A stretch of DNA of 64,000 nt from CAVSJA01 sp963728145. Its GTDB lineage: Bacteria > Bacteroidota > Bacteroidia > Chitinophagales > Chitinophagaceae. The stretch lies in the NCBI GenBank assembly GCA_963728145.1, contig CAVSJA010000002.1, positions 868,001 to 932,000 on the forward strand, in the 5' to 3' direction. A program made the translations under genes and the position numbers. The notes under the pieces are model-generated. The model was not told the origin of the DNA. It did no database searches and saw only the letters and a list, made by a program, of their open reading frames with translations. This document shows, piece by piece, positions 1 to 14,292 of the stretch (position 1 is the stretch's first letter; the number at the start of each line of letters is the position of its first letter).

Positions 1-82
1 ATCCGCTTAAAAAAAACAGGAGTTCTTCAACAAACAGGTAGTGATTAAGGTGTTAAAAAACCTTAAGGAATTCGAGAAATAT

Positions 83-113
83 TTTGCAGAAACAGTATAG
101 ACCCATACCTTTG
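83..113 (+). promoter_or_regulatory. rRNA operon promoter (Bacteroidota sigma-ABfr type)
   Basis: A TTTG box (83-86) is followed after exactly 19 bases by TACCTTTG (106-113), a full match to the Bacteroidota -33/-7 consensus TTTG / TAnnTTTG. The transcript should start near 119-121, about 170 bases upstream of 16S. A weaker second -7-like box, GATCTTTG, lies at 157-164. A 7-bp hairpin at 45-66 further upstream may belong to the previous gene. Confidence 0.75.
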
Positions 114-289
114 CAACCCCAATTAAAAATGGGGTTTCGCTAAGGAGCGGAATAAAGATCTTTGAAAGTTTGGAAGCAACAGCACGTGAATTTTTAAATT
201 TACGGTAAGGTAAAAGCGACATTATATTAAACAGATCTACATCGTTAATTCTCTTAAGAGAAATTAACGTCAGTATCAAAACTCATTTA
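114..289 (+). other. 16S rRNA leader
   Basis: This stretch holds no gene. It contains a small hairpin at the presumed transcript start (AACCCC 115-120 with GGGGTT 131-136). A strong near-palindrome lies just before 16S at 243-269 (CGTTAATT-CTCTT against AAGAG-AAATTAACG, with one bulged base). The second is a good candidate for a precursor-processing or antitermination structure; that role is inference. Confidence 0.4.
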
Positions 290-1822
<1,533 letters not shown>

Positions 1823-1953
1823 TTAGAGCATAGATAATCTTACTTTAGCTGTTGCTTCCTATACTTTCAATTTTTTTCCTTAACGTTCATGTTTAATTAG
1901 TGCAAGTTCTTTATATAAAGTAAGTAACCCGATAATACGGGGGCTACAATCAC

Positions 1954-2028
1954 AGATCCGTAGCTCAGCCTGGTTAGAGCACTACACTGATAATGTAGGG
2001 GTCACCAGTTCAAATCTGGTCGGGTCTA
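1954..2028 (+). tRNA. tRNA-Ile (anticodon GAT)
   Basis: A complete cloverleaf lies in the 16S-23S spacer. The acceptor AGATCCG (1954-1960) pairs with CGGGTCT (2021-2027), including one T-G wobble, and the discriminator is A2028. The anticodon stem CTACA/TGTAG encloses CTGATAA, giving anticodon GAT. CCA is not encoded, because CTA follows. Confidence 0.97.
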
Positions 2029-2046
2029 CTAATGATCAGTTGAGCA

Positions 2047-2096
2047 GATTAGTCGATGAGTTGATTAGCATTAGCCTATCAACTGCTAGACTAATC
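2047..2096 (+). other. Hairpin between the two spacer tRNAs
   Basis: GATTAGTC (2047-2054) pairs with GACTAATC (2089-2096), and inside it GTTGAT pairs with ATCAAC. It sits exactly between tRNA-Ile and tRNA-Ala, so it probably helps excise the tRNAs from the rRNA precursor. The function is inferred. Confidence 0.45.
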
Positions 2097-2115
2097 AGAC
2101 TGCCAACTATAACCT

Positions 2116-2189
2116 GGGGGATTAGCTCAGCTGGCTAGAGCATCTGCCTTGCACGCAGAGGGTCATCGGTTCGACTCCGATATCCTCCA
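2116..2189 (+). tRNA. tRNA-Ala (anticodon TGC)
   Basis: The acceptor GGGGGAT (2116-2122) pairs with ATCCTCC (2182-2188), with discriminator A2189. The anticodon stem TCTGC/GCAGA encloses CTTGCAC, giving anticodon TGC. The 3' CCA is not encoded. The Ile-Ala order is the usual one for an rRNA spacer. Confidence 0.97.
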
Positions 2190-2365
2190 CAAATTATTTC
2201 AAATTTGTTTTTTGATCATCGACTTGATCGGGGAGCAGATTTGAAAAAGTTCTTATAAATAGATGATGTGACTTAAGGTCTGCAGATTCGCAATCTGAAC
2301 ATCAGCAAACGGCTTTGCAATATTGCAATTATCAAATTTGCAATTTGCGAAAGCTAAGTTCTTTG

Positions 2366-2378
2366 ACATATTGGGAAT
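2366..2378 (+). other. 23S precursor processing stem, 5' arm
   Basis: The 13-base segment ACATATTGGGAAT is perfectly complementary to 5361-5373, just after 23S. Together they would loop out the whole 23S as an RNase III-type processing stalk. The preceding GTTCTTTGACAT is the conserved spacer block typical of Bacteroidota. Confidence 0.65.
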
Positions 2379-2442
2379 AAAAAGTTGTAAATGACGAGTA
2401 ACTGTGTCAATATGGTCGAGATAACAATACAATTTCAACTTT

Positions 2443-5334
<2,892 letters not shown>

Positions 5335-5360
5335 ATTTTTTTTTACTATTTTTTACTAAC

Positions 5361-5373
5361 ATTCCCAATATGT
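5361..5373 (+). other. 23S precursor processing stem, 3' arm
   Basis: ATTCCCAATATGT is the exact reverse complement of 2366-2378 and closes the predicted 23S processing stalk. A second, partial copy (CAATATGTTAACG) follows at about 5401-5413. Confidence 0.65.
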
Positions 5374-5460
5374 TACTTTATTGAGTTACAACTTAGATTT
5401 CAATATGTTAACGTTATTGTCAATTAGCTTATCAACTTACAGCTGATCAACTTAACTTCT

Positions 5461-5571
5461 TATGGTGGTTTTGCCGAGGGTGTTCACCTCTTCCCATACC
5501 GAACAGAGAAGTTAAGCCCCTCATGGCCGATGGTACTGCACCACAATGCGGGAGAGTAGGTAGCTGCCATA
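5461..5571 (+). rRNA. rrf: 5S ribosomal RNA
   Basis: The terminal helix forms from TATGGTGG at the 5' end and CTGCCATA at the 3' end. The conserved CCCATACCGAACAGAGAAGTTAAG core (near 5493) and the GCGGGAGAGTAGGTAG segment lie inside. It is the last gene of the operon, directly followed by a terminator. Confidence 0.95.
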
Positions 5572-5581
5572 TTCTTTAGAC

Positions 5582-5611
5582 CCCGACGGTTTTCCGTCGG
5601 GATTTTTTTTT
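5582..5611 (+). terminator. rRNA operon terminator
   Basis: A perfect 8-bp stem (CCCGACGG / CCGTCGGG, TTTT loop) at 5582-5601 is followed by a run of nine T at 5603-5611. This is a classic intrinsic terminator ending the rRNA transcript ahead of the converging minus-strand gene. Confidence 0.92.
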
Positions 5612-5682
5612 GAGTATCGAATAAGGAATTTCGAATGTCGTAGTTCAAGCGTTAAGACTGACTTCTCATGCTGCTTGATGCT

Positions 5683-8600
5683 CTACTTATTAACCCTAAA
5701 CACACGAAGCGAATCATTATTGACTGCAGCCAGGATTATTCTTTCTCCTTTTGATAGCTGAAGTACTTCCATATCCTTCACATCGCCTTTTAAAATAAAT
5801 CCGGATTTTACAGGCGGCACAGCAACAAATTGTTTTTTATTATTTCCCTTAAGAAAACATCCGTACGATGCATCATATCTTCCACTCATTACTTCAGTTT
5901 GGTATTCATTGCCTGCTAAAAGCAAATCTTTAAAACCATCCTTGTCCAAATCATCACAAATGATAGCATTCACCGGTGCAAATTGAGCTTCCATTGGTAA
6001 TACATGCTTAACGAATTTGCCATTACCCAAATTCTCAAAATAGCAGCTCCTGGTTTCATCACAGGAAAGTTTCAGAATATCTTTTTTCCCATCAAAAATG
6101 TCATTAAACGAGGCATGAGCATATTCTTTGTTGAGCAAAAACTTCTTTTTTACGGCTGGCACCTGTTCTGCAAATTGGTTCCTGTTGATGGATGGGAATA
6201 ATCTTTTCTCACCTTTGTTATCCTTTATGTAATAAAAAAGTATAGGATCTATACTTCCATTATTATCCAGGTCCGCAGCAAACAATTGCATAGGTTCAGC
6301 AGCTGAAACATCGAATATGCAATTAAGCCCAAGGTTTCCGGCAATAAGATCCATGTCACCATCATTGTCAATATCTGCTGCTGCAAGACTCCGCCACATT
6401 CCGTTAATCTGCTGCAGACCCGTTTCAGCTGTAACTTCCTTTAATTTTCCGTGATCATTCTTAAAAAACCGCACGGGCATCCATTCGCCGGCCACAATCA
6501 AATCAAGCTGTCTGTCATTGTCAAAATCTGTCCAAACAGATGATGTGACCATTCCTGGTTTTTGCAAAGAAGCACATGCTTTCTCTGTTACATCAGAAAA
6601 AATTCCCTGATCATTTTGCAGTATAAAGCTTCGCGGTGAAAAAGGATATTGTTTGGATACACGTCCCCCAATAAATAGATCTAGGTCCCCATCATGATCA
6701 TAATCACCCGCGCTTACACTACCTGCAATTGTTCGAACGTGATTGGGTATCGCATGATCTTTAAAAGTAAATTTCCCCTTTCCATCATTAAGATAAAGTC
6801 TGGGCCGGTAATGAGATGAAGTGTCAGGCTGCTGTATATCGCCATAGGTCACTATCAAATCAAGATCACTGTCATTTTCAGCGTCAAATAACAGGCAATC
6901 TGAATCTTCTTCGAACTTCGACGCTTCAGTAAGTCTTTTGGGACTGAAAGTTTGATTAGAGTTTTGCAAAAAAAACTCTCCTGAAAATGTTGCAGCTGCA
7001 CCTATATAAATATCAATTTTACCATCTTTATCAATATCACCTGTTGTTAAAAAGGGCCCCAGTTGAGAAAACTTTTGGGGTAACAGCCGTTGAACAGCAA
7101 AATCATTGAATTCATAATCGGTATGACGATATGAAAGTCCAGATGATGAAGTTATATCGGTAAAAAGAAAAGCTGAGGTTATTTTTAGTTCCTGGTGATC
7201 TGTATAAACATCTTGGGGGTTAAGAATCAGAATTGTGTCGGCAGCAATATTTTTCCTGACCGTTTTCTTCCCATTGGGCCATATTGCAACTAGAGAATCA
7301 ATTTTAGTCTCTGCACCCAAGCCAAAAACAAGATCCTGGTCTATGGAAGAATAATATCCTCGAACAGGGTTTTGCTCCTGCATTTGCATTTTTCCATTGG
7401 TGTAAATACATACTTTAGCGCCAAAAGCATGTTTGTTGCCACTTTGTCCATTTAAAACAAGCTTTAGAAAATGCGCCTGCTTTGGCTGATTTTTTTGAAT
7501 GGTATTATTTACAAAAACAAAAGCTTTTTTATTGATGTTGTTAACCACAAGATCTAAATCGCCATCGTTATCAAGATCGGCATAGGCCGATCCGTTTGAC
7601 AGTGAAAGTTCATCAACGCCGGAATTTTTGGAAATATCTTTAAAAGTATAATCTTTATTGTTTGAGTATAAATAATTACTCAGGTTAACTTGTTCAAGGC
7701 TTGCTAATTTTTTTTTGATCGCCCTTTGTTGGTCCTTCCTATCAGCGCTAGTGTTAAATGTCTCATGACTAAACTCTATAAAATCAACATTGATAAAATC
7801 TCTTCCTATCCCGTTGGTAATATGGATATCCTTCCACCCGTCGTTATTAAAATCGGCAAGTAAAACACTCCAGCTCCAGTCGGTTGCATAGATCCCTGCC
7901 AACTGTCCTATTTCGCTAAAAAAAGGCAAGGCTATATTTTCGTCATATCTGTTTCCATTATTTAGCTGCAACATGTTTCTCATAAACGAGGGATCATATC
8001 CTCTGTATCGCTCTGCCTGATAACGTTCGTAATTCATGGAAGAATAGGTAATTTTTTTTCTTTCGTTGTATTCCGGCAGCATATCCAATGTAACAACATC
8101 GCTTAATCCGTCGTTGTTTAAATCGGCAGCATCCACTCCCATACTGGAATAACTTTGATGGCGCATTGCTTTATCAATGCAATTAGTGAAGGTCCCGTTC
8201 TTATTATTCAACCATAAGACATCGTTAGATACAAAATCATTAGCAACATAGACATCCGGCCAGCCATCATTATTAAAATCGCTTACGGATACACCTAATC
8301 CATATCCATCTTCTTTAATGCCGGCCTTTAAACTAACATCGGTAAAAACAGGATGGCCCAGGTGTAAAGAATCACCCTCGTTCCTGTATAATCTGTCATT
8401 TGCAGGCGATTTTCCGCTATTATCGCGGGGAACAATATAATTGGCACTGACGTTACTATTATTAAAAGTATAGTTGGCCAGATACATATCGAGGTCCCCA
8501 TCCCTGTCATAATCGAAAAAAACGGCCTGGGAAGAATATCCCGTATCAGCCAGGCCATATACTGTTGCCTGCTCATTAAAAGTTAAGTCGTGTTGATTAA

Positions 8601-9054
8601 TGTATAGAAGATTCTTTGAACGGCGAAGGAGGTTTTTGCCATAGGTGCAGATATAAATATCATCATAGCCATCGTTATTAATATCGACAATGCTTACACC
8701 TGTCGCCCATACATTGGTAACAAGCCCTGCTTTTTCAGTAATGTCGTCAAATTTGTTGTTGCCTTTGTTGATATAGATTCGGCTGCTTACCTGGTTGGCT
8801 GTGAACACAATGTCTTTTAAGCCATCATTATTAAAATCCCCGATGCCAACACCGCCTCCCATATAACCAAATTCATTGATCATGGAATTTGTTGAATCCG
8901 TATCATGAATGTCATTGCTGAAATGGATACCAGATTCTGTGGGATCTGATTTTGAAAAAAGTAGGTTATTATTTTTTGTTCTGCAGCTCTGCGTAACAAC
9001 CACAGAAAATAGAAAACAAATTGCTGACAGATAAAATGGCTTCAACGACATCAT
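5683..9054 (-). CDS. VCBS/FG-GAP repeat lipoprotein with ASPIC/UnbV domain
   Basis: This large protein (1123 residues) is predicted to be surface-exposed. The N-terminus is a hydrophobic signal ending in TQSC, so Cys24 probably carries the lipid. Many FG-GAP/VCBS calcium-binding-like motifs of the type DFNNDGxxDI or DxDxDGDLDL recur through residues 60-520 and 640-1080, which predicts beta-propeller blades. An ASPIC/UnbV-like segment lies near residues 535-610. Proteins of this architecture often accompany SusC/SusD pairs in Bacteroidota, but their substrate is generally unknown. It is the last gene of the minus-strand SusCD cluster and is separated from susD by a 30-bp palindrome. The length is normal and there is no frameshift. 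Confidence 0.85.
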   Translation of the reverse strand: MMSLKPFYLSAICFLFSVVVTQSCRTKNNNLLFSKSDPTESGIHFSNDIHDTDSTNSMINEFGYMGGGVGIGDFNNDGLKDIVFTANQVSSRIYINKGNNKFDDITEKAGLVTNVWATGVSIVDINNDGYDDIYICTYGKNLLRRSKNLLYINQHDLTFNEQATVYGLADTGYSSQAVFFDYDRDGDLDMYLANYTFNNSNVSANYIVPRDNSGKSPANDRLYRNEGDSLHLGHPVFTDVSLKAGIKEDGYGLGVSVSDFNNDGWPDVYVANDFVSNDVLWLNNKNGTFTNCIDKAMRHQSYSSMGVDAADLNNDGLSDVVTLDMLPEYNERKKITYSSMNYERYQAERYRGYDPSFMRNMLQLNNGNRYDENIALPFFSEIGQLAGIYATDWSWSVLLADFNNDGWKDIHITNGIGRDFINVDFIEFSHETFNTSADRKDQQRAIKKKLASLEQVNLSNYLYSNNKDYTFKDISKNSGVDELSLSNGSAYADLDNDGDLDLVVNNINKKAFVFVNNTIQKNQPKQAHFLKLVLNGQSGNKHAFGAKVCIYTNGKMQMQEQNPVRGYYSSIDQDLVFGLGAETKIDSLVAIWPNGKKTVRKNIAADTILILNPQDVYTDHQELKITSAFLFTDITSSSGLSYRHTDYEFNDFAVQRLLPQKFSQLGPFLTTGDIDKDGKIDIYIGAAATFSGEFFLQNSNQTFSPKRLTEASKFEEDSDCLLFDAENDSDLDLIVTYGDIQQPDTSSHYRPRLYLNDGKGKFTFKDHAIPNHVRTIAGSVSAGDYDHDGDLDLFIGGRVSKQYPFSPRSFILQNDQGIFSDVTEKACASLQKPGMVTSSVWTDFDNDRQLDLIVAGEWMPVRFFKNDHGKLKEVTAETGLQQINGMWRSLAAADIDNDGDMDLIAGNLGLNCIFDVSAAEPMQLFAADLDNNGSIDPILFYYIKDNKGEKRLFPSINRNQFAEQVPAVKKKFLLNKEYAHASFNDIFDGKKDILKLSCDETRSCYFENLGNGKFVKHVLPMEAQFAPVNAIICDDLDKDGFKDLLLAGNEYQTEVMSGRYDASYGCFLKGNNKKQFVAVPPVKSGFILKGDVKDMEVLQLSKGERIILAAVNNDSLRVFRVNK

Positions 9055-9105
9055 TATTCTTAAGGTATGAACATAAATTAAAACAATTCCAATTCAATGG
9101 AATGA

Positions 9106-9135
9106 AAATGCCATTACAATATTGTAATGGCATTT
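9106..9135 (-). terminator. 30-bp perfect palindrome between susD and the VCBS gene
   Basis: The 15-base arm 9106-9120 is the exact reverse complement of 9121-9135. Read on the minus strand it folds into a hairpin followed by TTTTC, so it may attenuate transcription after susD. A regulator-binding palindrome is the alternative. Confidence 0.5.
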
Positions 9136-9155
9136 ATTGTTGATGATTTAATTCT

Positions 9156-10694
9156 CTATTGTAATGCCGGATTAGTCGATGTTTCGGCAAATGGTATCGG
9201 CAACAAATCCACCTGTCCTGCTTTGGGGTCGGCCATAATAGAAGGGAAGTAACCTTTTTTCCTCCAACGCAAAATATCAATATTATTTACTCCTTCGCCT
9301 GATAACTCAACTGACCGCTCATGCATTACCGCTCTTAACGCCTGATTTTTTGAAGTAAGTACTACAGGTGGCATATTTACACCTGGCCTGGCACGAACCA
9401 TGTTAATATAGGTTCCTGCCTGAGCAAAATTTCCCAATTCGGTTTCGCATTCTGCCAGCATTAAAAGAACATCAGCATAACGCATCAGGCGTTGATTGAT
9501 GCCGGTTGATTTAAAACTTTCATTCATCCAATCTAAAATAGAATATTTCTTATAAATTCTTTTTAGTGAAACCCCATTTTTAATGCTTGGATCAACATTT
9601 AAATCAGATGCGGTCAAAACAACTCCCGGGTCTGTACCACCTTTAGTTAAGATAATATCACCAGCTTCCCAAAAAGTCATTTTGTACCTTGGGTCACCGG
9701 CCTCAAACTCATTCAAGATCCTATCCGATGGAATTACATTACCCCAGGCCTGTCCATACTCCTGGTTGCGGACTGTTTGAGGTCCCCAATTAAAAGGGGG
9801 CTGAAGTTCTCCAGTGTATCCCCAATTAAAATTGTTATCCCCCCTATCCTGGAAAAACACTTCAAAAACACTCTCGGCATTTGCTTCATGACCTGTTGTT
9901 ATAACAGTCGGCCCATTAGCTATATCACCATCAAAATTCCATGAGAAATTGACGAGACTATACTGGCCCGAATTAACAACAGCAAGCAGTGGGATTTTAG
10001 CGGCAGCGTAATCACCCTTTTGCATTTGAACTCTGCCTAATAAAGTGTTCGCTGCACCTCTGGTTGCTCTCCCGAGATCAGTGCTGCTATAACTAAGAGG
10101 TAATTTTGCAACAGCATCAGTCAGGTCAGTAATGATCAGTGTATAAATCTCAGCAGCCGGGGATTTTCCTTTAAAACCGGTTGGAGACGTAATCGGTTCG
10201 GTATAAACAGGAACATCACCCCATTGTGACACTAATTCAAAATAGGCCCAGGCTCTTAAAAACTTGGCCTCGCCAACCAGACGGTCTCTAAGCGATGTAT
10301 TATCAGTTACACCAGGAGCCTTTGATAAAACCAGGTTTGCTTTGTTGATCATCTGGTAACAGCCGTTCCAAACACTTGTCATCACGGCATTTGTTGTTGC
10401 GGGAGATGCCTGCTTTAATAGTTCTGCACGGGGAGCTTCCAATTGAGCGCCACCTGCCCAGGTCTCACCGCCACGCATATCATGAACAAAGTACCATTCC
10501 CGGCCTACAAGTTCTGCTGCACGCAGCGTAGAATAGATGGAGTTGACCCCATTTTGAAGTTCTGCGGCTGTTTTAAAATAGCTTTCCTGAGTTGGATTAT
10601 TTTGATCAGTAACGTTCAACTTTTTATCGCAGGCAATTATGCTGATCAGTAACATAACTCCCACGCTGATCATTTTATAATTTCTTTGTTTCAT
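9156..10694 (-). CDS. SusD/RagB family nutrient-binding outer-membrane lipoprotein
   Basis: SusD-like proteins lid the SusC transporter and bind the glycan or peptide substrate at the cell surface. The start at 10694 gives a signal peptide ending in SIIAC-D, a good lipobox with Cys near residue 22. An upstream in-frame start at 10712 would only add six residues. SusD hallmarks are visible: an N-terminal NPTQESYFKT segment, the helical segment with FLRAWAYFELVSQWGDVPVYTEP, and the C-terminal RYADVLLMLAECE motif followed by ELSGEGVNNIDILRW. The C-terminus is slightly short for the family, stopping after NPALQ. It lies directly downstream of the SusC gene, as is standard. Confidence 0.95.
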   Translation of the reverse strand: MKQRNYKMISVGVMLLISIIACDKKLNVTDQNNPTQESYFKTAAELQNGVNSIYSTLRAAELVGREWYFVHDMRGGETWAGGAQLEAPRAELLKQASPATTNAVMTSVWNGCYQMINKANLVLSKAPGVTDNTSLRDRLVGEAKFLRAWAYFELVSQWGDVPVYTEPITSPTGFKGKSPAAEIYTLIITDLTDAVAKLPLSYSSTDLGRATRGAANTLLGRVQMQKGDYAAAKIPLLAVVNSGQYSLVNFSWNFDGDIANGPTVITTGHEANAESVFEVFFQDRGDNNFNWGYTGELQPPFNWGPQTVRNQEYGQAWGNVIPSDRILNEFEAGDPRYKMTFWEAGDIILTKGGTDPGVVLTASDLNVDPSIKNGVSLKRIYKKYSILDWMNESFKSTGINQRLMRYADVLLMLAECETELGNFAQAGTYINMVRARPGVNMPPVVLTSKNQALRAVMHERSVELSGEGVNNIDILRWRKKGYFPSIMADPKAGQVDLLPIPFAETSTNPALQ

Positions 10695-10726
10695 ATTGCT
10701 CGTATTTAGCAAGTGGATAGTTGTTT

Positions 10727-13700
10727 TTAGAAATTTACCTGTACACCAAATATAAACGACTTTGGCTGAGGATAAACAGCGAAGTCAATTCCGTTTGTCA
10801 AGGCAATATTGTTTCCAAACGGAGTTCTGTTTCCAACCTCGGGATCAAATCCACTATATTTAGTAAAGGTCAAAATGTTTTGAGCAGACAGATACACACG
10901 GAAGCTGCTGACCGTTCCCTTTGTTAACGATTGCAACGATTTTGAAGGAATAGTATAACCAATCATTACATTTTTTAAGCGCAGATAAGAACCATCTTCA
11001 AGAAAACGAGTGGAAGGTCTGGCATTTTGATTAGGATCGCCCAATATAGCGCGTGGAATATCGGTATTTGTATTTACTGGCAGTCCATGCTTTCAGTACA
11101 TCGGTACCGGCATTGAAGAATCGAACCATACCTTCAGTAATAACCCTTGTAGCATTAAAAATTTTACTGCCTTGCACACCCTGGAAGAAAACAGAAAAAT
11201 CAAAATTCTTATAATTGGCATTCACAGTGAAGGCATACGTAAAATCAGGCAAATAGCTGCCAAGAAACACACGGTCATTCACATCAATAACACCATTTCC
11301 ATCAATATCTCTAAACTGAAGATCTCCGGGAGATGTATGTATTGAAGGATCATACGATTGCCCCGGGGAAGGATTAACCTGAGCCGCAGCTCCATTGACC
11401 TGGCCGATATCCTGGAAAATACGTTCAACTATCCATCCATAAAAAGACTGAATGGGCTGGCCGACTTTAGTGTTGGTAATATTGTAGGTGCCGAAATCCT
11501 GGTCCCCACCTGCTTCAATGCTGGTAACGCCTGGAGCAAGCTTTGTGACCTTATTTTTAGTGGTGGCAAAGTTTGCCGTTGCATTCCAGGTAAAGGTACC
11601 TTCCCTGTCATAGTACCCTAGTTGAAATTCAAACCCGGTATTTTCCATGCCGGCAACATTTTGCTTTACAGTTGAATTAAGAAATCCAAAAGACGGGGGT
11701 AGTGGTACGTCCAAAATCAGGTTATCGGTGCTTCGTTTAAACCATTCTGCTGTTAGTGTAAATTTATTCCTGAACAACCCAAGGTCCAATCCTATATTTA
11801 ACTGCTTTGTCTTTTCCCATTCCAGGTCCTGATTTCCTAATCCGGGGATGACGGATCCTGGACCGTTAGCGGGTATATTATTAAAAGGATAAGAGGAACT
11901 ATTTGCTGCAACACTCACCAGCCACGGTGTACTTCCTAAGACTGCTCCATTCAGACCTGTAATTCCATATCCTGCTCTCAGTTTCAGTTCTGAAATCTCC
12001 TTAATATTTTGGATAAATGTTTCCTGGTCCATTCTCCATCCTATAGAGCCGGAAGGAAAGGTAGCCCATTTTTTTCCGGGTGCCCACACCGAAAGTCCAT
12101 CACGGCGAATTGCACCACTGAGGAGGTACTTGCCCTTAAAATCATAGTTTACCCGTCCCAGCACCGACATAATTGAATTTTCATCAAATCTTGTTGATGA
12201 TGACGGATTGAGCGCATTATTGAGTGTTCTTAGGTCGTTAGAGAGTTGGTTCCCGCTTTGGGATGAACTATTTATTTCCTGGTTTTGCTGCTCAAACACA
12301 GCGATTGCATTAACATGATGGTCGCCAAAAGTTTTATCAAAGGTTAATTGCTCTGTGAATAATATTGAAGTTGAAACAGTGCGGTTATTAGTAATGGTTG
12401 CCTGAGTTGCACTCGAACCAGCTACGGCCCCGTTATCGTCAAAAATCGGCGAAAAACGATAATCGAGTCCGTTGGAATAATCCACTCCAAATGTCGAACG
12501 GAACTTTAGCCAGCTGGTGATATTAATATCTAGGTAAGTCGTTCCAAGGATTTTTGCAGTTTTTCTGTTTCCAGGGTTTTTCAATTCGGCATCTTCAACC
12601 GGGTTGGTTGGGTCGCCTCCATCTAATACAGGATGAGCGCCTCTATACCCGCCATTAGATGTAGGGTCGTAAACCGGTATATGCGGGAACATCCTGATCA
12701 CGTTAACTAAGTTCGACCGGGACCCTGTTTCATTGTTATCATAGGCCTGATCACCATGGGCGATGTACAAGTTCTCCCCAAAACTGAAAACTTTGCTAAT
12801 CATATGCTCGGAGTTGATCCGGAAATTGAAACGGCGATAGCCTACATAGGGACTGGTTCCCTCCTGATCAAAATATCCAAGAGAGGCGAAAAACCGGGAA
12901 ATATCATTGCCACCACTTAACCCGATATTGGTCTGGGTCATCATACCTGTTCTGAAATAAGCTTCCTGCCAATCCGTATTTGTTTCACCATAGGTTTGCG
13001 TAGCTCCTACATGGGTGGGTTCATTTATGGTTGGTGGTGTTAATCGCGGAATTTGGCTGCCTCTATAAGCAAGCGCATATTGCATCAATTGTTCTGTATT
13101 CATCAGGTCAATCCTCTCCGTTACTTTGGATGTACCCAAATAAGAATCAAGGCTAACCCGTAAGCCGCCACTTCTTCTTCCCTTCTTTGTGGTTACAATT
13201 ATGACACCATTAGTGGCTCGCGAGCCATAAATTGCAGAAGCCGATGCGTCCTTAAGTACATCGACCGATTCTATGTCCCTGGTGTCTATAGTTGAAAGAT
13301 CACCAGTAGGAAATCCATCTATTACATATAAAGGATCGGAAGCGAAGCTGATAGAGCTGATACCTCTGATACGAACAATTGGTTGCGTTCCCGGGCTGCC
13401 ATTGTTGGTCACTTGTAAACCGGCAACTCTCCCTTGTAAAGCTTGTGAAACATTTGCAACGGGCAACTCGGCAACTGTTTTGCTAGTTACGTTTGAAATG
13501 GCACCCGTTACATTCGCTCTTTTTTGAGTACCATAACCTACAACAATTACTTCGTTAATACTTGATAATAGCGGCGTAAGCTGCACGGCAACGGAGTTGC
13601 TTGTACCTATCTGCACTGAGAAAGGTTGATAGCCTATCATTGAGATCTCCAAATATTCGCCTTCCTCTGCTTCTATTGTGAATACTCCTGCAGAATTAGT

Positions 13701-14219
13701 AACTGTTCCCCTCGTTGTGCCCTTGACGGTTACAGAAACACCTACAAGAAGATCCCCTTTGTCGTCTGTTACCTTTCCAGTGATTGGTTTTGAAACCGGA
13801 CCCAGTGGTGTTTCTTTAATATCAACCGAAACGTTTTTCAGTTCAAATTTGAGTGATTCTTCTTCTGCCCTTTTTGTTAGCACTATCTGGTTACCAGACA
13901 CATAGTACAATACTTCCAGCGGCGCTAATAGGGAATTCAATACATCTCCCAATCTCTCATCCTGTGCCTGCAGTGATACTTTTTTGCGACAGGGAATACG
14001 CTGAGCGCTGTACACAAATTTTATTTCGGCGAGCTTACTAATCTCACTTAATATCGTTCTCACTTCTTTCTGTTCTACAGCAATGCTGATTTTTCTATTG
14101 AGAACGTCCTCACCGTTACCGGGGGAAGCCACCACTTCATTACTTAAAACAAGTGAAAATACTAGCAGCTGTATTTTCATTAAAAGTCCTAACTGTCTGA
14201 AAGACTTAATTCTTTTCAT
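10727..14219 (-). CDS. SusC/RagA TonB-dependent receptor with signalling (STN) domain, frameshifted
   Basis: This outer-membrane transporter partners the adjacent SusD. From the start at 14219 it has a signal peptide, an STN/secretin-like signalling domain (about residues 45-115), a carboxypeptidase-regulatory-like domain (about 145-220), a plug with the SusC signature NEVIVVGYGTQKR (about 222-234), and a 22-strand-type barrel. The frame breaks near 11073-11075: upstream it reads DVLKAWTASKYKY, then garbage to a stop at 11031, while the neighbouring frame supplies the expected NTNTDIPRAILGDPNQNARP and the final strand to 10727. Removing one A from the AAA at this site (TTT on the plus strand) restores a continuous protein of about 1163 residues. 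The STN domain fits the FecR and sigma genes just upstream. A sequence error is likely, though real inactivation is possible. Confidence 0.9.
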
Positions 14220-14292
14220 GATGACAAGATTGGTTTTAGCAATAGTTATTTTGGCGTTTGTCAATAAATAAAAGATCAGGTATCAACTAAAA